NCBI GenBank assembly: GCA_963576565.1
Contig: OY755039.1
Span: 83,664,955-83,728,954, forward strand
Length of the DNA: 64,000 nt
Reading direction: 5' to 3'
Origin: Aspidapion aeneum
Taxonomy: Eukaryota > Arthropoda > Insecta > Coleoptera > Brentidae
Shown here: piece by piece, positions 33,417 through 42,916 of the stretch
Numbering within the stretch: position 1 is the first letter of the stretch
How the letters are laid out: each line of letters starts with the position of its first letter
The notes under the pieces: model-generated
The model's input: the letters and a program-made list of their open reading frames with translations, nothing else
Database searches by the model: none
Told to the model about the DNA's origin: nothing
Program-made: the position numbers and the translations under genes

Positions 33417-36400
33417 CTAAGCCTTTTTTACACCCCTTGCTCTTTTACTAATATTTAAATTTAAACATTGTTCCTGAACCTCTGTTAATAAAAGGCCTTT
33501 CTGCTCAAGTTTAGTTTGAAGATTTTGCAAATCGCTCTTATTTTCCAAAATCTTCACACTATACATTTTAGACCGTAATCCTACAAACTCTGTCATTATA
33601 GCATCATTATTTTCATCTTTCATGAGTCCCAAAACTTTTTTATTTTTTAATGGCATGTTAAAAATATTGTCTGGTGGGTAGTCAGATGTGTCAAATTTGT
33701 CAATGTCAGTTTTCATATGTTTGTATATATCATCAACATATAGGTTATAAAGTAAACTGTCTGTGTCCGTATATAGCAAAAGGGCTTTATCTCCAAAGTT
33801 CGTTTTAATATAGTTATAGTGAAATTCATAAAGAAAAGTTTTTGACAAGTCCAAAATTGTAAATCCTACATATATGGGCTTACTGAAAATAATGTTGTTT
33901 CTAGACATTTCAATAATAACCATATCTTTATCAAATATGGTTAAACTATGAAAAGTAGGTTTTGAAATATAGAATTGCGCACCAAAATGACCCGACCATC
34001 GAGTTACCAACTTAACATCCTTATATTTTCGAACATTCTCCATAGTCTTGCCAAATACTGAATTAATAATCAATTTGTAAAAGTTTTTCTCAAATTCATT
34101 TTTACTTTGCTGACGCATATGGATGTTTAATTCAATATAGGGTTTCAACCATTGAGACTGTTTAAATTTAAGGACTCTATGAATTTTTCTAATTTTTAAA
34201 CCCAAACCAAGGACCTGTTTCAAGTTACGATAATGGATGATATATCGGTCTTTATTGTAAAGTGTAGTCATCAGTTTGGGTAGCCTACTTTTTAAGTTGG
34301 GTGGCACTCGATGTTCAGGGCAGACAGGAAGGTCTTTATGTATTTCAAATAGGTTAGCAGGGTATGAAATGTCTGCTTCAAAAATGTACCCTATGGGACT
34401 ATCATCTGAAATATTACATATATCCTCCTCAGTGAATGAATTGTTATAAACCCATTCAAAACCACCATAGAGCAATGGTAAAGTCATAGCTGTGCCATAA
34501 AGTGAATTAACATCATAGTACATTAAATATGATGTTTCCTTATTGGGGTTGTATGACTCTCCCATGTACCTATTGTTGGCTTTGGCACATCTGTTTGAAC
34601 ACTGTGAAACTCCACCTCTTATCCCTCTTTCTATAAACATGATTATATCAACATCAGTCAAAAGTTGTAGCTCTATTTTACACTGTTTAAGCATGGCCGA
34701 AAAGGCCAATACTGGACTGGTAAAATAATGAAGCGGATCAAGTTTATAGGTGGAGAGACAGATGTCACGGAACGAGCTCATTATTTCAGATAACAAAATT
34801 ACATCAATTTTCATGTAAAAAAGCGCATATTCCAAAAGCGAATTAATATTAAAGGTATTCCAAATTGTTTGTGCCCTTTTGTATTCATCATTTGAAACAC
34901 CTTTTCCTTCCAAAGTACTATAAAATGCGTCTTTAGGAGGAAGAACAGTTTCATGTAGCTTTTCCCAAGAATCAAGATACTCATAGGGCAGGACACCCTT
35001 ACGAGTAACTAAATTAAATTTTTCCTCTTCCTTGTAAAAACTTTTTAAAATTGTCTTTTTGGAATCATCTAAATATGAAGCTAGTTTGTCTAACGCGGAA
35101 GGCATAAACCGAAAAGGATCAATAAAACGAAAATTTACTTTGGTGCCTTCAATGTATTTAGTAAACGAAATATATTTTTCCTTGTTTACAGGGAGAAGTT
35201 GAATTCTACCCTCTACATCCTTTGCTAAAGATTTTATAAGGAAATGGCTTACATAACCAGAAAGGTTGTGGAATACTACAGGAACACTGTGTGAATCATT
35301 AAAATTTAAATTACAACCCGGATGAGCTGCTCCCCTATATTTTCCTGTTCAAGTGACAATGATCTAAATGTTTTCTGTCTCCCTCTTGAAAAGCCTTCTC
35401 ACAGATATGACAATGGGTTGCATTATTAAAATCAAACTTTTCCATAGTGTTTAACGGTTTTAAAGGAACAATATTTGAAAAAATGTTATTCAACTTTTCT
35501 GCTATTCTTTTCAGCTCATGAGTAAAACGTGAAATGCAATCATTTCCTACAATTTGATGATAATAGGAGAGCGAGTTATCATATGAACATTTCACATAAT
35601 ACCCAATCGCAAAAGGAATATGGTGTTGAGTTCTTTGTGTATTCGATGGTGATGATGCACTTTTGTCATCGTTGTCAATTTTTTCCAACAAACTTTCTAA
35701 ATCAGCAAAAATTGTAAAAGGCACTTGCTCTTTATTTTGAAATTCTGTAAATTTCAAAATGTCGTCATTTTTCTTTGGTAGAGTTAGTTTGGTAAAATTT
35801 AAATTTTTACAATCTAAATAATGCTTTTGCAGCACTGCCTCAGAAACAAACCAATTTAAACATCTATCACATACCCATTTTTTATTATTTTGTCTACCCA
35901 CCTGACTTGATATAAGACGTGAAAGATTTTTTATTAGGGCAAAGTGATAGATCCTTTTATTGGGCTGGAGAATTTCAAAATCTTCAGAATCTACATCTAT
36001 CTCATTTTCACTATCAACTACATCATCATCACCACACGATAAAATTAATAAATTAATTCATTTGGAAAAATCTGATTTGCTTAAACAGATAGGTAGGATT
36101 TCATTCTTTTCAACTCCAAAAACATTTATTGATAAATTATTAAGTTTCTCAAATTTTGAAATGTCTTTTAGTCGCATAGGAAATTCCAAACCTTCATAAT
36201 TCAACCCCACCTGACTAAAATGACGGTACGAGGAAGTCTTGCTTCTATGATGAGCAGCAGGGTGTAAAGCAGCCACAATAGACCAAAGAAAACAATAATT
36301 ATCTTTATTTTGAATATTGATCACCCCCTTGGTGTTTTTAATCCACTGCGGTGATTCAACATAAGTTGAATCACCGCAGTTGATGGGGGTGTGTTTATTA

Positions 36401-37065
36401 ATATTAACCTTGAGATGAAGAATTTCATACAGAGCCCAACCAGAATCTCTCTTTTGAAAATCCTCCATCTTGGTTAATATTTTTTGAGAAACGTTTTCCT
36501 CATACCATTTTTTTAAATTTGTTGTTTGGTCTATTATACTGTTTCTCGTAGAAAAAGCCTTCACATCAGTTTGCGTAGTACCTTCATGTAATTTAATAAA
36601 ATTCCCCGAAAAAATGACATTAACTTTTAAAATTGAATGTTTAGGTGACTTTTTAATTTGACTTGAAAATCTCTTGAATGTCTTTTTAAAGAAAATCTTG
36701 GGGTCTTTAATGGTAAAATTAGTGATAATACCTGTTCTAATTCTACCACCAAAGCACGTTTCAACATCTTCCCAAACCAAATTTTTTTTGACCGACCTCA
36801 CCCTATTAGTTTTGCCAAAATAAATTCTTTTTTTATTTTTTAGTAATATTAAATAATGTTTTAAAAGTGCCAAATTCGATTCTAATTTAGAAAAGTTTTG
36901 TACACAATCAAGTTTATTTTTTACACAACTTTTTACGGTTGAAATTAAATTTAGAAGAAAAACTATCCAATAATTAAATTCCTCTTTTGTTTTCACCAGT
37001 CTACTCACCTGTTCAACCTTTTTTACAGACTCAGACACCAACACATCAAAACTTTGGGAACTCAT
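33417..37065 (-). pseudogene. Polinton DNA polymerase B, interrupted
   Basis: Starts at ATG 37065; the frame extends upstream only through non-ATG codons. It spans about 1215 codons. The N-terminal ~330 residues include the family block NKDNYCFLWSIVAALHPA. A TGA at 36058-36060 interrupts, then the same frame carries IYHFALIKNLSRLISSQ, exonuclease motif I FADLESL and an HNH-like CHICEK...LDHCH segment. A one-base insertion near 35337 shifts the frame. Exonuclease motif II reads NLSGYVSHF, where the family normally has Asp after Tyr. Motif III is YMKIDV. Polymerase motifs follow: A (DVNSLYG), B ([10 protein letters not shown]) and C (YTDTDSL). It should replicate the element by protein priming. 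The end is at 33417. Confidence 0.92.
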
Positions 37066-37967
37066 TTTTTCTATAATATTCAACTGTGCAAGATATGTTA
37101 TGAACAACGTTCTTTGTCAGAATGAATTCATATGTTGTCAAAAATATAATTAAATATTGGTTTGATAAGAAAGTTCTTCTTGAATACGAGGGAAATTTTT
37201 AAAGTAACAAATATATGAAATCAGTTGGATCTCAAAATACTGAACAAATTAACAACTGAACTGCATTTGATCTATAATGCATTGCTGTCAAAAGTGTCAA
37301 AAAGACATTTGAGTTTAATTTTAAACGTTCACAATTTAGTTGCTAAACTTTTTTATATTCACCCGTATAATTAAAGAACGGAAAATTCCACAAGAAAAAC
37401 ATGAATGACGTAGGATGTGATACAATGTAACTCGCGCCATGAGTCTGTAAAAATCGTCATTTTTTTCAATTAAACTAAAACATAATGTTTAGAAAATTTT
37501 GTAAAAATGTTTATCTTTCCAGTGGCAGAGAAGAAAAACATACAGTGGTGGAACAAAAATTAATATTTGAAAGGGTATAATATTAGAGACTTTTAGTACT
37601 TTTGCATGTACGGTATTCACAATGAAAAAACTAGATATCATACAACTTAAATGTGTTTTAAAGAAACGATTTGATTGGGTTGAACTGACAATCTTGACAG
37701 AAAGTAATGATTTCGTTGTTCTTTATGTGTCTTAAAGTAATACCGCTTAAATTAACGGTAAGTTAATTATTGTTTTGAAGAACTTTTCTATTACCAGTTT
37801 TTGATTACGTTTTGGGCCACGTTTTTGATTAGGATGAACTTATGATGTTAGCATCACATCATCAAAGTGGTATAAAAGCCAATGCCTTTGGCTAACCAAA
37901 ATATCCAAAGTTCTTACTTCAGTGTAAACTTGTCAGTAATCAATATTTTTAAAAACTAAAAAAAAAA
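37066..37967. other. Intergenic region between divergent genes
   Basis: About 0.9 kb between the polymerase gene (minus) and the spliced plus-strand gene. It is AT-rich and probably holds promoters for both. A clear TATA box is noted separately. No open frame of interest. Confidence 0.5.
37871..37878 (+). promoter_or_regulatory. TATA box upstream of the spliced gene
   Basis: TATAAAAG, 97 bp before the ATG at 37968. A TCAGT initiator-like motif lies at 37919, somewhat farther than the usual spacing, so the start site is uncertain. Confidence 0.5.
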
Positions 37968-38607
37968 ATGAATACCCCATCATGTTTCATTTTTTGGTCG
38001 TCGAAACCAGAATTTTCTCTGAGAGAGGTGTACGTTTGCGTGCAGCAAATGTTTGGGTAAGTTTTTTTATTTATAGCAAAATAGTTTTGAGTACCTAAAA
38101 ATAGTGTAATTTTTTATTTTATTTTATTTGAAATACAATTATTTACACAACCCCAAAAAATATGTTATTAAAAAATTCAACTTACCTTGTTAGTATTTTT
38201 TATGGTACCTGCACTTTAAACCCCTAATTCCTTTTTATTTTTTAATTTTTAGAGAGCACGGCAAGTCCAAGATAATGAGCGAGAAGGTAGTAACCAATTT
38301 GGACTATAGCCCGAATTCCGAAAGATTATTAAACAAAATTGGGGAACTACCTATTAGATACATTAGGGCAAAAATGCCGTTTGAATCCGAAGATGATCTA
38401 AATCTTTATTTACAAGTGATACAAAAATATAAATTCAACCTACCACCAACGCCGACAACACCATCAACACAAGGACCATCATCATCGAAAACACAACCAC
38501 CACCATCAGCACAGGTAAAAAATAAACGAAAGAGGGTGGAGTTCCAACCACCACCACCACCCTCAGAACCAATAATTATAGACGATGTTTTGTCTCAGTA
38601 TTTTTAA
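37968..38607 (+). CDS. Spliced Polinton gene, proline-rich protein of unknown function
   Basis: Exon 1 is 37968-38056 (MNTPSCFIFWSSKPEF...), ending at a consensus donor GTAAGT. The intron 38057-38252 ends in tttttaattttttag. Exon 2 (38253-38607) continues in phase and contains the ATG at 38275, which would be an internal Met in the spliced product. The predicted protein is about 147 residues: an N-terminal conserved-looking half with MPFESEDDLNLYLQVIQKY, then a low-complexity P/S/T/Q stretch, a basic KNKRKRVEF possible nuclear signal and an acidic C-terminus IIIDDVLSQYF. I do not recognise the family. If unspliced, the shorter 110-residue form from 38275 is possible. Confidence 0.55.
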
Positions 38608-38682
38608 GTATTTTTAAGTATTCTTTATTTCTTTTTAGGTGAGTATAGCTGACATTAAAAATATTTTCTTCTGGTATATGGT

Positions 38683-39267
38683 ATGGTAGATGCCCCCAAA
38701 AACATATCTTACAAAGACTATAAAATTTTAGAGACAGTAAAAAATTTTATGAAAATGGTGTATTATGAAAGTGGGAAAAGGTGTTGTATAGCTGGCGGGT
38801 TTGCAAGCTATCTTTTTCAACAAACAGATCGATATACAGATATCGATCTGTTTGTTGAAGGAGATAACCGCTTTGGTTTACCAATTCGTTACCCACATTC
38901 TCCATATCCTTTTTTTTCAAACCATGATAGGGTTAAAGTAAAACTAAGTGAATCTGACAGTTTTTTTATTGATATAAATATAATTTTTCTTAACGAATTT
39001 TCTGTAAAATGTCAAAATTCTGAACAATTTTCATTTAGTGTTCTAAATCGTTTTGATTTAGGTGTTTGCAAAGTAGGATTTTATTTACATTTCTTGAAAA
39101 ACCATTTTTATTTACATTTTTTAAAATTTAATATAACAGAACCAATAAAGTTGAACAAAACAACATTAGCGAGATATAACAAATACAATTTAAGAACACA
39201 TAATTCAAAAATTGTTTTTCAACCTCAAAGTTTGAGATATTTAAGTATGTCAGTTTTACTCACCTAA
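38683..39267 (+). CDS. Predicted nucleotidyltransferase-fold protein
   Basis: Intact 194-residue frame from ATG 38683, 75 bp after the previous gene. Residues 34-58 read CCIAGGFASYLF...YTDIDLFV: a GG turn (38-39) followed by an hDhD strand with D53 and D55. A later strand SFFIDINIIF supplies a third acidic residue, D97. This GG...DxD...D arrangement is the hallmark of the polymerase-beta-like nucleotidyltransferase fold, so it may transfer a nucleotide to a protein, RNA or small molecule; the substrate is unknown. The C-terminal part repeats FYLHFLK twice. The catalytic region is encoded within a perfect 20-bp inverted repeat. The fold is inferred from motif only; no Polinton role is known to me. 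Confidence 0.6.
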   Translation: MVDAPKNISYKDYKILETVKNFMKMVYYESGKRCCIAGGFASYLFQQTDRYTDIDLFVEGDNRFGLPIRYPHSPYPFFSNHDRVKVKLSESDSFFIDINIIFLNEFSVKCQNSEQFSFSVLNRFDLGVCKVGFYLHFLKNHFYLHFLKFNITEPIKLNKTTLARYNKYNLRTHNSKIVFQPQSLRYLSMSVLLT

Positions 39268-39358
39268 AAATTTAAAGAAATAGTAGTGTAATTTAGTAGT
39301 AGTAGTAGGTAGTAGGGATAGTGTTTTATAAATATAATATAAATAAATAAATAAAAGG

Positions 39359-39853
39359 TTAAAACTGAATATGCTTTTTATTTATATACCATCTATTTAA
39401 CAAAATTACATTTTCTCTAGCACAATTTAAATAATTATTATTATGCATTTCACAGTGAAATTTATCATTACAATAATTTTTTAATTTTTTAATATTGGGA
39501 CATCCCAAGTCATATAAATCTACAACATTATTATTAACTAAATTACATAACCAAACTTTTTTTTCATTTCCTTTTACAAACACAGTTTCATTATGAATTA
39601 AATCCTTAATAAATAAAGCGAGGTTTTCAAATGGTAAATAACTAAAATCAAAAGTGTCCCAATTTATACCATGAAGTTTGTTTGTATTCCATTCAGCTTG
39701 ACGTTTAAAGACTTGATGTAACCAGATGGACTTCATGGGTAAATTAACGATATGGTGTCGAACTTCATTAGTATGGGTGTTTAATATAGCTATTTCCGTA
39801 CATATAAATTCAGTGTCTTTGTACTGGAAACCTTGCACATCCAAAATAAACAT
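39359..39853 (-). CDS. Conserved Polinton-type protein, possible RNase H-fold nuclease
   Basis: Intact 164-residue frame from ATG 39853. It opens with a strand ending in an acidic residue, MFILDVQGF, followed by FICTEIAIL, and later has ETVFVKGNEKKVWL and VDLYDLGCPNIKKL, then a Cys/His-containing tail (CEMHNNNYLNCARENV). From memory, proteins with VKGxEKKxWL and DLGCP blocks occur beside Polinton/adintovirus genes in insects and cnidarians, and the pattern of strand-Asp, glycine-Asn-Glu and late Asp resembles a DEDD/RNase H fold. The function is not established. It converges with the NTase gene, 91 bp apart. Confidence 0.5.
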   Translation of the reverse strand: MFILDVQGFQYKDTEFICTEIAILNTHTNEVRHHIVNLPMKSIWLHQVFKRQAEWNTNKLHGINWDTFDFSYLPFENLALFIKDLIHNETVFVKGNEKKVWLCNLVNNNVVDLYDLGCPNIKKLKNYCNDKFHCEMHNNNYLNCARENVILLNRWYINKKHIQF

Positions 39854-39862
39854 TTTTTTTCT

Positions 39863-41063
39863 TTAAACTACCCTTACGGTACTGGTTAGAGGGTTGTATT
39901 TCACAAGTCGATTGTGCAATATTAAACAGTAGGCTATAGTTTTATCAGGTACAGCTTTTTTCGTTTCAAACTCAATTCTAATGTCAACTGCACCACCTTT
40001 GAGCACGTCTTCACTCTGTCGAGAGCAGTCGATAACTACCAGTGGAGCATCATTTTTAAAGCTTATCGGGTGAAAGCAAGGTTCGCTTTAATCGTGGTAA
40101 TAATAGGATTTTTGAAACTGGGCATACATTTCATATAGAATAGCATACTGATTGTTATCAAAATCCAAATTTAAGTTATCATATGGAAAAACTTCAGAGT
40201 TTAAATAAACTTTTAGGTTCGTTAATGATAAGTGGTCAAAACGGCTCATATTTTTACTAAACAAGTTTTTTCTATCTGTCTGAAATCCAATAATAATGAA
40301 ACGTGGTGTCTCCAGTTGATTTGAAGTTTTCACTGCCCTTGTGTGATTAGTTGTAGTTTGAAGTTGTGGATACTCATGCAATTCTCAACTTCGAAAACTA
40401 ATATTGAGATCTCTGTTACCCTCTAAATACTTGTAAAGGCGCAATTTTTGATCATCTGACACTCTAACATGTGGAATTTTCCAATGAACTTTATTTAACA
40501 CCACCTTATATTTTTCTTTTTTATCCTCAGTTTCAATTAAAGCGTTTAAATCGGAATTTCTGCGAATCAACACAAGTTCTTGTCGTACATTTAAAATAAT
40601 CTTATGATGGTCCTCAAATACCCCCATAAGGGTTTTTAGGGGTAAACATATATTGAAATTACCGGAACCATCTAATATAGGTGGATTTTCTTTAAGTGTC
40701 CAACCAGCATTTTGAAGGGTGTTACCATCACTTTCCTTGAATGAGCAGTAACCTTTTATTGTTGATGTAACTCCCAACTCCTCCTAACTCATAACGAATT
40801 TCATCAAATAAATGTGCTAAACCATTGTTTGCAAAGTGCACATTAGTGCTGGCAGTATTGTCATCTTTCAGTACTTTTCCTTCAAGGTAAAGAACACTTT
40901 GACTAGGCAGGGTATAGATGTCTTGAGTTTTTATCGGAATTCGAATTTCATCATTGTTGTTTAAGGTGGTTGAAGCATATGGTTGATGAGTGTGTAGTTG
41001 GTAACTCACAATCGAATTATCATAGAGCACGTTTTCACCCACTCTTAGAATGTTACGACTCAT
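39863..41063 (-). pseudogene. Major capsid protein (double jelly-roll type), broken
   Basis: ATG at 41063 (MSRNILRVGENVLYDNSI). About 400 codons in all. Family-like blocks: YASTTLNNNDEIRIPI, TLPSQSVLYLEG, FDEIRYEL, then IKGYCSF, NVRQELVLIRR, LSLTNLKVYLNSE and APLVVIDCSRQ. Around 40777 some 20 bp appear lost, shifting the frame just after YELGGV. Two in-frame stops follow: TGA at 40385-40387 and TAA at 40088-40090. The intact protein would form the hexon-like shell. The gene order (downstream of a penton-like gene and protease) supports this, though assignment to major rather than another capsid protein is by resemblance. Ends at 39863. Confidence 0.65.
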
Positions 41064-41180
41064 TTTTTTCAAAACACTTTAAACTACACCGCACTGAAAA
41101 AAATATTCTTCTTATACCACAACTGAGACGTACTTTTAAATTATACCAAAATTTCTTAAGTCTTTTGCCTATGATGGTAG

Positions 41181-41375
41181 TTATTGTCCTTTTAGTTTAA
41201 ATCCTAAAGATACTAGAAAAGCTCTATTTTCAGGTGTTAGCTCTTTGACTAGCTGTTTATTACTAAATGGTGGTACACTATCAATCTTCTTCTTATAAAT
41301 TTTATTACTTTCCTCTAAGGCGGTAATTTCTTCATAAGGAATACCAAAAGTATTATGATTATACAAAAACACCAT
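41181..41375 (-). CDS. Small Polinton protein of unknown function
   Basis: Intact 64-residue frame, ATG 41375, placed 3 bp after the minor capsid gene on the same strand. Sequence features: NTFGIPYEEI, a Lys-rich middle (SNKIYKKKI) and a C-terminal LTPENRAFLVSLGFKL. No domain recognised. Position between the two capsid genes suggests a virion or assembly role, but that is inference. Confidence 0.55.
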   Translation of the reverse strand: MVFLYNHNTFGIPYEEITALEESNKIYKKKIDSVPPFSNKQLVKELTPENRAFLVSLGFKLKGQ

Positions 41376-41377
41376 TT

Positions 41378-42076
41378 TTAAACGGATTTTTTTAGATGCA
41401 GTCTAATCGTGACCACTTTTTCACGAAAATTGATGGGTTTTCCATCTTGGTCAGTTATTTTAAGTAAAATATCATCAATATAATGAGTGCTGATTGGTAG
41501 ATATATCACATTTGAGGGTCTTTCTATAATTTTATAACCTGGAGAAGAAGAGGAGTAAAACATGTGTAACATATGCACTGCTTTTCCGTTATTATAAGAG
41601 TTTATAACCAAGTTGCACTCAACACATATAGCATTCACTTTTAATATATCAACCGGATTTTCAGATATATGTTTTTTATCGGCCTCTAGAGTTTTTCCTG
41701 CAAATCCTAGTAAACTTCCAATGGAATTTTCCTTTTCAAAATTAATCTTTTTATTGCATATGACCTCACACTCTAAGGTATTATGGTTAGCTGTTATAAT
41801 TATTTCAAATTGTTCCTCCTTTAAAGTTTGCTTTGAGTATTTATTTAGGAAATCGTTCAAGTCCTTAATTTCGTATGACCCCTCAGGTATTTTTATAATT
41901 TTATCATCATTAAAACAAAATAAATTATTTGAACTATCCACATTCGGTATTGAGTTGTAACTTTCGAAATTAATGAGCCTCAAATCATATTGCTCAATCT
42001 CGTTTAGCACTATAGGTGGATAGATGTTTGCTAAAAGGAGTGATGATTTTCCGGATAAGGTAAAGGTGTAGTTTAT
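41378..42076 (-). pseudogene. Minor capsid (penton-like) protein, start codon lost
   Basis: About 232 codons. The conserved N-terminal block (NYTFTLSGKSSLLLANIYPP) begins right after an ATA codon at 42076-42074, where an ATG would be expected; no in-frame ATG precedes it because a stop lies directly upstream. The remainder is open: NSIPNV, IPEGSYEIKDL, SIGSLLGFAGKTL, VNAICVECNLV, PGYKIIERPSNVIYLPI and ITDQDGKPINFRE. This pattern is widespread in insect and cnidarian Polintons and corresponds to the single jelly-roll penton-type protein. If a non-ATG start is tolerated it could still be expressed. Confidence 0.7.
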
Positions 42077-42135
42077 TTACTATATAGTGGTTCACTGATA
42101 AATGAAAAACCATGTAGTTTAGTAGACGTTTTTTA

Positions 42136-42552
42136 TTAACCCTTAAAGTAATACAAAAAACTTAAACACAAGTGTCCACAATTTACAGAATCATAAGTCT
42201 GGTAGGGGTTATAATTATACAGTACTTTTGAGTCACCATTAGATCTAAAGTATCTTACAGATTCCATAGGAGGTCGTAAATTACCAAAACTATCAAAATA
42301 GTGTACATTATTTTGAATTTTTTTATAACAAGTCCAATGACTTCCTGATCCTCTGCTACTATCTAAATTAATTATCCCCGACTCAAATTTATGTATCTTT
42401 GAGGGTAGTTCATCTCTCATAAACACACCTCTAAAATGTTTAATTTTTAACAGCTTTGTATACTTTTTCAGGTCAATATTTGTAAGAGCTCGCTGTGGTA
42501 GTGAAATCGGTAAACTTTTCTTGAAAAACTTTAGGTTTTTGTTTTTTGACAT
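42136..42552 (-). CDS. PRO: Adenain-like cysteine protease
   Basis: Intact 138-residue frame from ATG 42552. Catalytic pattern of the Ulp1/adenain clan: His in GSHWTCY (H72), Asp in VHYFDSFG (D87), Gln in NPYQTYDSV (Q118) and Cys in VNCGHLC (C125). Such proteases cleave capsid precursor proteins during virion maturation in adenoviruses and are a standard Polinton gene. At 138 residues it is somewhat shorter than adenovirus proteases, but all four key residues are present. It overlaps the end of the upstream hydrophobic-protein gene by 22 bp, so the two are probably co-transcribed. Confidence 0.88.
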   Translation of the reverse strand: MSKNKNLKFFKKSLPISLPQRALTNIDLKKYTKLLKIKHFRGVFMRDELPSKIHKFESGIINLDSSRGSGSHWTCYKKIQNNVHYFDSFGNLRPPMESVRYFRSNGDSKVLYNYNPYQTYDSVNCGHLCLSFLYYFKG

Positions 42553-42916
42553 CCACCTTTGCGTAAAAAAAGACCCATTCCTAGTTTATATGGTTTGAGA
42601 AATAATCCTTTACCCATAGCAATGGACTCCATACTTTGGTTATGTCGTTGAGCCTCTTGCAATTGTTGATTTGCAGATTTAGCAGCATTAATGGCTTTCA
42701 CTATTCCTGCGGTGCCGCTGCTTAAAGCGCCAAGGGCAGAGAGAGTCGCCATGATTGGTATTAGAGGCAAAAAAACCACCCTTTTTTGGTAGTTTTATTA
42801 TTCGTGCAGGTCGTACTTTTCCTTTGTTTTTTTCCGCTGTCTTGAGAGCAACTTTAACTGCAGTTTCAAAGTCTTGTGGTTTTCGTTGTTTTAATCTATC
42901 CTTCATCTTTTTTGTT

